Shown here one piece after another: positions 6,914 to 12,793 of a DNA stretch of 12,793 nt. The notes below the pieces were generated by a model. It saw only the letters and a list, made by a program, of their open reading frames with translations, searched no databases and had not been told where the DNA came from. The DNA lies in NCBI GenBank assembly GCA_002382525.1, contig DFYA01000239.1, positions 1 through 12,793 on the forward strand, in the 5' to 3' direction. Position 1 is the first letter of the stretch. Each line of letters starts with the position of its first letter. The position numbers and the translations under genes were made by a program. Source of the DNA: Opitutaceae bacterium UBA4094 (lineage in GTDB: Bacteria > Verrucomicrobiota > Verrucomicrobiia > Opitutales > Opitutaceae).

Positions 6914-6941
6914 GGGAGCGGGGGGCGGGGGGGGGCGAGGG
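6914..6941 (+). other. G-quadruplex motif / C-rich leader of the LacI gene
   Basis: On the plus strand the pattern is G3-AGC-G6-C-G9-CGA-G3: four runs of three or more G with loops of 3, 1 and 3 nt, meeting the usual intramolecular quadruplex rule. It fills almost all of the 31-nt gap between the sulfatase stop (6945) and the LacI start (6913). The G-rich strand is the template for both genes, and the mRNA carries the C-rich complement where a ribosome binding site would be expected. Confidence 0.7.
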
Positions 6942-6944
6942 ACG

Positions 6945-8408
6945 TTACACTGTGGGCGCGAGCCCGTAGCGCAGGAGCTGGGCGACGGGCGTGTGGGTGC
7001 GTTGCATTTCGGCGGTGAGCAACGCGACCATGCGCGCTTCTTCTGCCGCGTCGCTTGCGGGCGCGGACTGCGCGGGATCGGTGCGCAAATCGTAGAGCCG
7101 ATGCTCCGTGAGCTCGTTGCCGGGGCCGACGGGTCGGCGGAAACGAGGCACCGCGATGCCTTGGCTGAAGGGCAACACCTCCGTGCCGTCGAGGGCGTTG
7201 AGTTGGTCGACCGACCAGAAGCCGCGCATGTGGGTGGGCATCCACGTGTAATCGTGGACGGGCGTGTCGGGGGCGGTGACGCCGCGGTGGTAAACCCAGC
7301 GCCCGTCGGTCGCGTGCAGGCAGAGATTGTGTTGTCCGAAGACGGCGATTTCGCGCACCGGCCGATCCTCCGCGATCACCGGGCCGAGATCGTGGCCGGT
7401 CATGTGCGGGCCGGGTTCCAAACCAAAAAAACGCAGGAAGGTCGGCGCGAGATCGTAGGACGGTTGCACGAGCGCTTGGCGGCGGGCGCCGGCACAGTCG
7501 GGCGCGCGCGGGTCCCACACAAAAAACGGCGTATGCGAAACCTCCTCCCACAGTTGCGGGATGTTTTTTGCCCAGCGGCCATGTTCGCCGAGCAAGTAGC
7601 CGTGATCGGTCCAGACGACGAGCAGCGTGTCCTTCCATAGATCGTGTCGGTCGAAGGCATCGAGCAGGCGGCCGAGCTGGTCGTCGCAGAGGGCGAGCAA
7701 CGCCGCGTAGTTGTGCCGCGCGCGTTCGATCTCGGCGGGCGTTTCGGTGACCTCTTGATAACCCGGCCAATCGAAAAGCGGCGTCTCGCCGGCGTGCGCG
7801 TAACGGGCTTGATGCGCGGGCGGGGCGGTGAACGGTTCGTGCGGGTCGAAGGTTTCGAGCTGGAGGAACCAGCGGTCGCCGGTGGCGTTGCGTTCGATGA
7901 AATCGAGACCGGCGTCGAAGGTTTGCACCTGGGGCCAATCGGCCTCCGTGCGCAACTGCGAGCGGTTGACCCAATCCTGGCGCCGGCCCTTGCCGTTGCG
8001 GTGGGGCGGAATGATCGGGTCGGCGCTTTGGCCGAAAAACGGGTCGCCCTCTTGTCCGCGGAAACATTGCCACGTGGAGTAGCGGTTGTGGTAGGTCGCG
8101 CCGCCGTCCTCCAAGTAGTGGTAGTGGTCGGTGATCAGATGCGTGGAGACGGCGGCGGCTTGCAGGCGTTCGGTGAACGTGTCGTCCCACGGCTCGAGCG
8201 GGCCCCACGTGCGGTGCAGGAAATTGGGGCGGCCGGTAAGCAAGTCCCGACGCGCTGGCATGCACGGCATCGAGCCGACGTAACAGCGGTCGAAGGTGGC
8301 GGAGCGCGCGGCGAGCCGGGCGAAGTTAGGCGCTTGCACCCAAGGGTTGCCGTAGGCGGGCAGGTAGTGGCGGTTGAGGGAGTCGAAGGCGAGAAGGATG
8401 GCTTTCAT
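6945..8408 (-). CDS. Cys-type sulfatase (arylsulfatase family), no signal peptide
   Basis: A 487-residue type I sulfatase of the alkaline-phosphatase fold. Asp9 in LLAFDSLN fits the N-terminal metal site. Residues 49-53, CMPAR, followed by RDLLTGR, match the C-x-P-S/A-R sulfatase signature, so Cys49 should be converted to formylglycine by a maturase not present in this window. FDPHEPF (about 187-193) and VWTDHG (about 265-270) are the usual later active-site segments. The protein begins MKAILLAFDSLNRHYLPAYG with no signal peptide, so it is predicted to be cytoplasmic and to act on imported sulfated oligosaccharides. It is divergent from the GH28-like gene and upstream of LacI in the same direction. 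No Shine-Dalgarno precedes the ATG. Sulfate-ester position and sugar are unknown. Confidence 0.93.
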   Translation of the reverse strand: MKAILLAFDSLNRHYLPAYGNPWVQAPNFARLAARSATFDRCYVGSMPCMPARRDLLTGRPNFLHRTWGPLEPWDDTFTERLQAAAVSTHLITDHYHYLEDGGATYHNRYSTWQCFRGQEGDPFFGQSADPIIPPHRNGKGRRQDWVNRSQLRTEADWPQVQTFDAGLDFIERNATGDRWFLQLETFDPHEPFTAPPAHQARYAHAGETPLFDWPGYQEVTETPAEIERARHNYAALLALCDDQLGRLLDAFDRHDLWKDTLLVVWTDHGYLLGEHGRWAKNIPQLWEEVSHTPFFVWDPRAPDCAGARRQALVQPSYDLAPTFLRFFGLEPGPHMTGHDLGPVIAEDRPVREIAVFGQHNLCLHATDGRWVYHRGVTAPDTPVHDYTWMPTHMRGFWSVDQLNALDGTEVLPFSQGIAVPRFRRPVGPGNELTEHRLYDLRTDPAQSAPASDAAEEARMVALLTAEMQRTHTPVAQLLRYGLAPTV

Positions 8409-8553
8409 GGGCGCGCGATCAAAGAGGGAGGGCGCGTGGGCAACGCGCAGGTGAATCGGTGGAGGCGGCGCGGCCGAAGCGAGCGCGTCGGATTGATACG
8501 ATAACGACGGTTTTGAATTTGAGCGCGTCCGGGTGCGGGGGCGAGATGTAACA
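8409..8553. promoter_or_regulatory. Divergent promoter/operator region between sulfatase and GH28-like genes
   Basis: The only AT-richer stretch here is about 8490-8520, inside an otherwise GC-rich gap. TACGATAACGACGGT (8497-8511) resembles TACTATAACAACCGGT at 10167-10182, upstream of the other plus-strand unit, and may hold a -10 element (GATAAC). The arms CGTCG (8486-8490) and CGACG (8505-8509) form an interrupted palindrome around it. GAGCGCGTC occurs at 8481-8489 and again at 8521-8529, exactly 40 bp apart. These are candidate sites for the LacI-type regulator; no firm -35 box was found in either direction. Confidence 0.5.
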
Positions 8554-10125
8554 ATGACGATGTTGTTCGGAACCCAGGCGCAGAACGCGACGGCGGCTTA
8601 CGGACGAAAACCCGCGCGCGTCGAGACGTGTTTCGCGCCCGATCCGGAATATGGATACACGCGCGTGCCGGTGCGCTGGCTTAGAATCGACTTCGAACCG
8701 GGCGCGGTTTTGCGCCTGTCCGGCACCGGCTCTGGCACTGGCGCCGGCACTGGTGCTGGCGCGCAGGCGCGCGTGCTTCCGGAGGCCGGGTGTCGAGTGG
8801 ACGCGACGAAGGGCGAAGACGTGCTGATGTTGGAATTTACCCGGCCCGGTCAGTGGGTGGTGGAACCGGCGGATGGCGGACCGCGCACGCTGATATTTGT
8901 CGATCCGGCCGGCGCGTGGCCGGTGCCGGCGTGGTCGCGACCGGCGGCGGAGTTTGGCATTCGCCCGAATGTGCAAGGCGCCCAGACGGAGCAGATCAAT
9001 GCGGCGCTGCTCGCGCTGGAACACGAAGGCGGCGGCGTGCTGGTCTTCGGGCCCGGGTTGTATCTCACGGGCACGGTCGTGTTACGCAGCAACGTGACGT
9101 TGTATCTTCACGCCGGCGCGGTGTTGCAGGCGACGGACGACCCGGCGGCGTTTCCGGTCGAGCCGGAGGACGCGATCAACCGCGAGTTGCCCCCGTCGTT
9201 AATTCCCGGGGCGCGGCGCCGGTTGATCTTGGGCGAGTGCGTGCGCGGTGCGGCGATCCTCGGGCGCGGCGTGATTTGCGGCGATGGATCGGCGATGCGG
9301 CGCAAGTATCACCAACCGCGGCTGAGCACGAATCTCGTGCGGCTGGTGAACTGCACGGACGTGACGATCGAAGGCGTGGTGTTGCGCGACAGCGAATTTT
9401 GGAGCGTGCACGTGTTGCATTGTCGCGACGTGGCGTTCCGTTGGGTGAAATGGCTCAACGAAATCCCGCCGCGCGGTTGGGATGCGTTTCGGCGTCCGGG
9501 TTCGGAATCGGTCTGGAACAACGCGGACGGGCTCAACCCCGACTCCTCGCAAGGCGTGCTGGCGGAAGATTGTTTTTTTCACACGGGCGACGACTGCGTG
9601 CCGGTGAAGAACACCTCGACCTGGCTGGGGAAACTCGCGGACGTGCGCGACGTGGTGGTGCGCCGGTGCGTGATGATCACGCCGGTGACCGCGCTGAAGC
9701 TCGGCACCGAGACGCTGGGCGAGGCGATGGAGAACATCATTTTCGAGGACATCGAAATCGTCGCGTGCTCGCGTGCGTTGGCCATCGATTTGAAGGACGG
9801 CGTCAGCGTGCGCGGCGTGGTGTTTCGGCGTGTGCGGGTGCACCGCTGCAACCGGCCCTTCGATTTCTGGATCCTGACACGCGAAGACCGGGCTGGGCAG
9901 GAGCGGTTTTCCCGTCTGTCCGGCGTGCGGTTGGAGAACGTGGACTTCTGCCAAGTCGGCGTCGAAGGCCGCAACGGCGAGAGCCACGTGCTCGGCCGCG
10001 ACGCCGAACACGGCGTGGAGGACATCACCTTCCGCCAAGTGACGATTGAAGGTGCTCCCCTTCGCGCACTCGAAGGGCCCGCGTTCGAGACCAACGCATT
10101 CGCAACGGAACTTCGTTTCGAGTGA
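8554..10125 (+). CDS. GH28-like (polygalacturonase-type) beta-helix glycoside hydrolase, no signal peptide
   Basis: About 523 residues from the ATG at 8554; an in-frame GTG at 8533 would add seven residues and ATG 8560 remove two. The first ~120 residues form a separate strand-rich domain. The segment from IRPNVQGAQTEQINAALLAL onward is the usual entry to GH28/pectate-lyase-like right-handed beta helices. NADGLNPDS (about 323-331) and TGDDCVPVK (344-352) match the NTD and DD motifs, giving Asp325, Asp346 and Asp347 as catalytic candidates. The typical GHG histidine motif is not visible; TALKLGTET is in its place, so the substrate may differ from plain galacturonan. No signal peptide is seen, suggesting intracellular action on imported oligosaccharides. 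It is divergent from the sulfatase. An odd Gly-rich hexanucleotide tract lies at 8722-8763. Confidence 0.87.
   Translation: MTMLFGTQAQNATAAYGRKPARVETCFAPDPEYGYTRVPVRWLRIDFEPGAVLRLSGTGSGTGAGTGAGAQARVLPEAGCRVDATKGEDVLMLEFTRPGQWVVEPADGGPRTLIFVDPAGAWPVPAWSRPAAEFGIRPNVQGAQTEQINAALLALEHEGGGVLVFGPGLYLTGTVVLRSNVTLYLHAGAVLQATDDPAAFPVEPEDAINRELPPSLIPGARRRLILGECVRGAAILGRGVICGDGSAMRRKYHQPRLSTNLVRLVNCTDVTIEGVVLRDSEFWSVHVLHCRDVAFRWVKWLNEIPPRGWDAFRRPGSESVWNNADGLNPDSSQGVLAEDCFFHTGDDCVPVKNTSTWLGKLADVRDVVVRRCVMITPVTALKLGTETLGEAMENIIFEDIEIVACSRALAIDLKDGVSVRGVVFRRVRVHRCNRPFDFWILTREDRAGQERFSRLSGVRLENVDFCQVGVEGRNGESHVLGRDAEHGVEDITFRQVTIEGAPLRALEGPAFETNAFATELRFE
8722..8763 (+). repeat. Imperfect GGCRCT-type hexanucleotide repeat inside the GH28-like gene
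   Basis: Seven consecutive 6-nt units of the form GGC/GGT plus ACC, TCT, ACT, GCC, ACT, GCT or GCG encode GTGSGTGAGTGAGA, about residues 57-70. The run interrupts the N-terminal beta domain between RIDFEPGAVLRLS and QARVLPEAG. It is in frame and a multiple of six, so length changes would preserve the reading frame. It probably forms a flexible surface loop or linker. Confidence 0.75.
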
Positions 10126-10235
10126 GGCGGATGAAGTGGCGATACCGAGGCAAATTGGGCTTCGGTTACTATAACAACCGGTCACGTTGGTTTTCCCTCG
10201 GACCGACCCCCACTGTGTGGATCGAAGTTTTACCT
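10126..10235 (+). promoter_or_regulatory. Promoter/operator region of the helical-repeat and binding-protein operon
   Basis: CGGTTACTATAACAACCG (10163-10180) is an 18-bp palindrome with 5-bp outer arms, a TATA centre and a mismatch at two positions on each side. TATAAC at 10170-10175 matches a -10 box at five of six positions, so a repressor on the palindrome would block it directly. No good -35 box is seen at the right spacing. The overlapping TACTATAACAACCGGT (10167-10182) resembles the element at 8497-8511. The region is richer in A/T than its surroundings. Confidence 0.5.
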
Positions 10236-11033
10236 ATGATACCCCTTGTGCGTTTAAGAGCTTTTTGGATCGCCGGCCTGTGTGTTGGCTCCGCCCTTTC
10301 GATGAAGGCCGAGGACGGCTGGGCCTTGATTTCTTCGCTACAGTTCAACGATGCGCGCGGAGCCTTCACCGACGCGGATCAGAGCGATCCCCGCAACCGT
10401 TTGGGATTGGGTGTCGCGTTACTCGGCTCTCAGCCGAAGACCGAAGCCAACCTGGCCCGGGCCGAAACGATTTTCCGTGAACTGCGCGATGCCGACACTT
10501 CGAGCGACATCGGCGTGCGCGCGGGTTTTTTCCTGGCGCGGATCGCGCACCTGCACCGTCAGCCGAGTCGCTGGACTGAAGCCGCCGAGTTGTATCGGGC
10601 AACCTACGACGCCGCGCCGACCCATCCGATCGGCCAACGGGCGCTCGTGCATTGGGGCATCGTGACGCTCCTGCGCACGACCAACGCCGAATCGGTGCGC
10701 GAGGAACTGGAGCGCTTTAAGACGCAGACGGCGGAGTTCACCGATGAAGGCGCGGCGCGCGATGCGCACTGGGTGCTGATGGATTTTTATGAGCGCAAGT
10801 TGGACGACAAGGCGGCGACCTTGCGTGAAATCGAGGCGGTTCTAACCAGCCCGGTGCCGCTGCGCGACGTGACCCGTTTTGGCCTGTTGATTCAGGCCGC
10901 CGAGCTGTCGCGGTTGCTCGGCAACACCGAAAGGGCGCTCGGGCACTTCCGGGCGTTTGTGGCGCAGGCGACCCGTGACTCGCGCATTTTCCTGGTTAAA
11001 GAACGCGTCGCAGAACTGGAGGCTTCCCAATGA
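10236..11033 (+). CDS. Exported helical-repeat (TPR-like) protein
   Basis: About 265 residues from ATG 10236. The frame is open farther upstream to 10122, but the downstream ATG is preferred because it puts a signal peptide (MIPLVRLRAFWIAGLCVGSALSMKA) at the N-terminus and leaves room for the promoter. The mature part is almost all helical, with TPR-like segments: AETIFRELRDAD, WTEAAELYRATYDAAPTHPIGQRAL in part (AAELYRATYDAAPTHP), and LGNTERALGHFRAFVAQA. No catalytic motif is recognised. It overlaps the start of the binding-protein gene by 4 nt (ATGA), so the two are translationally coupled; a periplasmic assembly or partner role for the transporter is an inference. Only a weak purine-rich stretch (GAAG) precedes the start. 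Confidence 0.75.
   Translation: MIPLVRLRAFWIAGLCVGSALSMKAEDGWALISSLQFNDARGAFTDADQSDPRNRLGLGVALLGSQPKTEANLARAETIFRELRDADTSSDIGVRAGFFLARIAHLHRQPSRWTEAAELYRATYDAAPTHPIGQRALVHWGIVTLLRTTNAESVREELERFKTQTAEFTDEGAARDAHWVLMDFYERKLDDKAATLREIEAVLTSPVPLRDVTRFGLLIQAAELSRLLGNTERALGHFRAFVAQATRDSRIFLVKERVAELEASQ
11018..11022 (+). promoter_or_regulatory. Strong Shine-Dalgarno (GGAGG) of the binding-protein gene
   Basis: GGAGG lies inside the end of the upstream gene, 7 nt before the ATG at 11030. It supports that start and is the only strong Shine-Dalgarno seen in this window; the other genes have weak or no such site. Confidence 0.75.
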
Positions 11034-12610
11034 AGAGTTCATCGTGGCTACAGACCGGCGGTTTCGCCCTGCTCGGCTTCGCGTTCGCGCTCTCGGTGTG
11101 GAAGGTCTTCACCTACACGAAACAGGAGAACGACCCCAACGTGCGGACCCTGCGCTTTGCCCACTGGCAACTGGAAGACGGTGTCTCCGGAGCGCTGGAC
11201 CAGGCCGCCCGCGACTACGAAAAACTACACCCCGGCGTGCGTATCATCCAGATCCGCATCCCCGAGAAAGTGTATCCAAACTGGGTGACGACGCAGCTCG
11301 TCGGCGGCACCGCGCCGGATCTGATCCAGATTGGCAAAGGCATCGACCAAGCCCGTCTCGCGCGGTTTTTCGATCCGATCACCGACGAAGTGATCAAGCC
11401 CAATCCCTACAACGTCGGCAGCCCGCTGGAAGGCGTGCCCTGGCGCGACACGTTTATCGACGGCATGACCGGCGGCTTCGACGAGACGCTGCAGGATTAC
11501 TACGGCGCGCCTCTCTTCATGGCGACCGTGCGCATGTATTATAACCGCTCGCTGATGCGCGACATCACCGGGTCGGACCAGCCCCCGCGCAACTTTGCGG
11601 AGATGATCGAACTCGCCGACAAGACGCGTGAATTTTCGCGTCGCGAAAACCGCCTGGTGGTGCCGATCGCGGGTTCGCGTTACAACGCCCCGATCCTCAT
11701 CGAGCGGGTGTTTGCGAGCATGACGCAGCGCCTGGGCCAGGACCTCGCGACGCGGCGTCAGTTTCAGTTCGATGGTGAACAGATGTTGGTCGCGCTGCTG
11801 CAGGACCGCTGGAACCTGGAAACGCCCGCGCTGCAAAGTTCGCTCAAACTCGCCAGCCAGCTCGGTCGCCACATGCAGCCCGGGTTCATGCAACTCGACC
11901 GCGAGGACGCGACGTTCCTGTTTGAGCAAGGCCGCGCCTTGATGGTCGCGACCGGCAGCTGGGATGCGACCACGCTGTTTAATCGTCCGAGCTTTCCCGT
12001 AGGCGTGTTCGACCTGCCCGCGCCCTCGCCGCAGCACCCCGAATACGGACGTTTTGTGATGGGACGGCACTCGGAGCAAGGCGTGCGCAGCTACGGCCCG
12101 CTGGGTATCCCCAACGTGTCGAAGAATCGAGAGCTGGCGCTCGATTTTCTTCGGTTCGTGACGAGCCAACCCGGCAATCAAAATTTCACCACCCGGAGCG
12201 GCTGGTTACCGGTGACGTTGAACGTGAAACCGGTGGACAGCGTCGCCCCGTTCATGCCGGTGTTCGACGGCTATCCGGACGGCTTCACGCTCACGCGCAC
12301 GACGGAGATGCGGCGCGTGGTGGAGACGAATTTTCACCTATTGTTCGGTCCGGAAGAACCGGTGCAACGGTTCGTGGACAACGTGAGCGGGCCGCTGAAA
12401 AGCGCCGGTCGCGCCGACCTCGTGCGTTTGCAACGGGACCGGGTGCAGCAACTCACGCGCGCCGACCTCACCGTGACGGCGAACGAAATGCTGGCGGCGC
12501 AAAATGCAGATGAGGCCGAGGCCTACCTGCGGCGGGCGCGCGGGCAACGCGAACGCCAGTTCGGCGCCGAGACCGCGCACGCGCACGTTTCCACGTTGCT
12601 GGAGGAGTGA
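11030..12610 (+). CDS. Membrane-anchored ABC-type sugar-binding protein (extracellular solute-binding protein family 1)
   Basis: A 526-residue protein. Residues about 10-30 (GGFALLGFAFALSVWKVFTY) form one membrane helix without a lipobox cysteine, so it is probably an uncleaved inner-membrane anchor with the rest in the periplasm. From about 39, LRFAHWQLEDGVSGALDQAA and then YEKLHPGVRI are the typical start of family 1 solute-binding domains; GGTAPDLIQIGKG, YYGAPLFMATVRMYYNRSL in part, FEQGRALMVATGSW and GIPNVSKNRELALDFLRFVTSQ are later family signatures. The protein is longer than the usual 400-450 residues because of a charged helical C-terminal extension from about 440 on. It is coupled to the helical-repeat gene upstream. 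No permease or ATPase follows within 183 nt. The ligand is likely an oligosaccharide from the locus substrate. Confidence 0.9.
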   Translation: MKSSSWLQTGGFALLGFAFALSVWKVFTYTKQENDPNVRTLRFAHWQLEDGVSGALDQAARDYEKLHPGVRIIQIRIPEKVYPNWVTTQLVGGTAPDLIQIGKGIDQARLARFFDPITDEVIKPNPYNVGSPLEGVPWRDTFIDGMTGGFDETLQDYYGAPLFMATVRMYYNRSLMRDITGSDQPPRNFAEMIELADKTREFSRRENRLVVPIAGSRYNAPILIERVFASMTQRLGQDLATRRQFQFDGEQMLVALLQDRWNLETPALQSSLKLASQLGRHMQPGFMQLDREDATFLFEQGRALMVATGSWDATTLFNRPSFPVGVFDLPAPSPQHPEYGRFVMGRHSEQGVRSYGPLGIPNVSKNRELALDFLRFVTSQPGNQNFTTRSGWLPVTLNVKPVDSVAPFMPVFDGYPDGFTLTRTTEMRRVVETNFHLLFGPEEPVQRFVDNVSGPLKSAGRADLVRLQRDRVQQLTRADLTVTANEMLAAQNADEAEAYLRRARGQRERQFGAETAHAHVSTLLEE

Positions 12611-12708
12611 GTCCTTACGGGCGTGTGCCGCGTAAGTGGGTCTACGTAGAACAGGCTGTGGGAGACGAGCGTGAGGTGCGGCGACGCCAGACATGCCCTG
12701 TTTTGACT
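12611..12708. other. Non-coding region after the binding-protein gene with small hairpin and 10-bp palindrome
   Basis: TTACGGGC (12615-12622) pairs with GCC and CGTAA (12627-12629, 12631-12635) around a GTGT loop with one bulged G, 4 nt past the stop. It could be a terminator or RNA-stabilising stem but has no T-run. TCTACGTAGA (12641-12650) is a perfect 10-bp palindrome, a possible protein-binding site. AACAGGC (12650-12656) and GCCCTGTTTT (12695-12704) could pair over a long loop with a short T-run. No credible gene is present. Confidence 0.4.
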
Positions 12709-12793
12709 GAAGGTGGATGGGCGCGTCCCTGCGCCCGTGGGTCGCAGGTGTGCGTGTCGAACCACGCGCGGAGGGACCCGCGCATCCACCTTC
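12709..12793. repeat. Large imperfect inverted repeat (about 36-bp arms, 13-nt loop)
   Basis: The left arm 12709-12744 begins GAAGGTGGATG and the right arm 12758-12793 ends CATCCACCTTC. Aligned as reverse complements they agree at 31 of 36 positions; the outer 11 bp are perfect and the five mismatches are spread through the inner part. The sequence between the arms is 12745-12757. It may be a REP-like or non-autonomous mobile repeat of the genome, or a strong bidirectional hairpin terminator. It reaches the window edge, so its right boundary is not fixed. Confidence 0.75.

Noticed and set aside
6400..8265. A 621-codon minus-strand open frame spanning the LacI and sulfatase genes in another frame
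   Set aside because: It is rich in Arg/Pro/Ala, has no domain, and overlaps two genes with clear motifs (helix-turn-helix; CMPAR sulfatase signature) in the correct frames.
8481..8529. Direct repeat GAGCGCGTC twice, 40 bp apart, as a looping operator
   Set aside because: Nine bases of high-GC sequence can recur by chance; there is no dyad symmetry and no third copy at other candidate regulatory sites, so it is only mentioned in the region entry.
8790..10049. A 419-codon plus-strand frame inside the GH28-like gene
   Set aside because: Arg/Gly-rich shadow frame; the beta-helix motifs NADG and GDDC are in the other frame.
11225..12181. A 318-codon minus-strand frame opposite the binding-protein gene
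   Set aside because: His/Arg/Ala-rich antisense shadow; the plus-strand gene has family signatures, a strong Shine-Dalgarno and coupling to its neighbour.
12523..12789. An 88-codon minus-strand open frame over the terminal region
   Set aside because: It runs through the large inverted repeat and the end of the binding-protein gene, with no domain or start signal; most likely repeat-derived.

Overview
The window is GC-rich (strong G/C at third codon positions) and looks like a chromosomal carbohydrate-use locus from a Verrucomicrobiota bacterium, most likely of the Opitutus/Opitutaceae type. The basis is LacI-type regulators paired with sulfatases and glycoside hydrolases, an ABC-type substrate-binding protein in place of a SusC/SusD pair, and short palindromic repeats (a 'CACAGGCA-TTCC-TGCCTGTG' type and a 'GCCGAGCT-GG-AGCTCGGC' type) that I associate with that group. 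The taxonomic call is inference from memory. No rRNA, tRNA, CRISPR array, phage gene or transposase was seen.

Layout. 1-771 (+): C-terminal part of a LacI-family regulator cut by the window edge. 772-8408 (-): five genes in one direction, read from high to low coordinates as a sulfatase without signal peptide (8408-6945), a full-length LacI-family regulator (6913-5900), a large secreted clan GH-A glycoside hydrolase with N-terminal sugar-binding-like modules (5703-2983), a small secreted carbohydrate-binding-like protein whose start overlaps the hydrolase stop by 4 nt (2986-2420), and a GH63/GH37-like (alpha/alpha)6-barrel glycosidase without signal peptide (2271-772). 8409-8553 is a divergent promoter region. 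Plus-strand genes then follow: a GH28-like beta-helix glycosidase (8554-10125), a small exported helical-repeat protein (10236-11033) and a membrane-anchored ABC-type sugar-binding protein (11030-12610), the last two overlapping by 4 nt. The end (12611-12793) is non-coding and holds a small hairpin, a 10-bp palindrome and a large imperfect inverted repeat that reaches the window edge.

How the genes may work together (inference). The exported GH-A enzyme and its coupled binding protein would cut a polysaccharide outside the cytoplasm. The anchored binding protein, helped by the helical-repeat protein, would deliver oligosaccharides to an ABC permease that lies outside this window. The sulfatase, GH28-like enzyme and GH63-like enzyme, none with a visible signal peptide, would finish desulfation and depolymerisation inside the cell. 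The LacI proteins would sense a breakdown product. A sulfatase next to a GH28-like enzyme suggests a sulfated and/or uronic-acid-containing glycan, but the exact substrate cannot be read from sequence.

The most unusual features are at gene boundaries. The GH63-like gene has its start codon inside one palindromic repeat and its last codons inside another. The internal LacI gene has no Shine-Dalgarno but a C-rich leader whose complement is a strong G-quadruplex motif. The two plus-strand transcription units share a TAC-ATAAC-AC-GGT-like element at similar distances from their starts.
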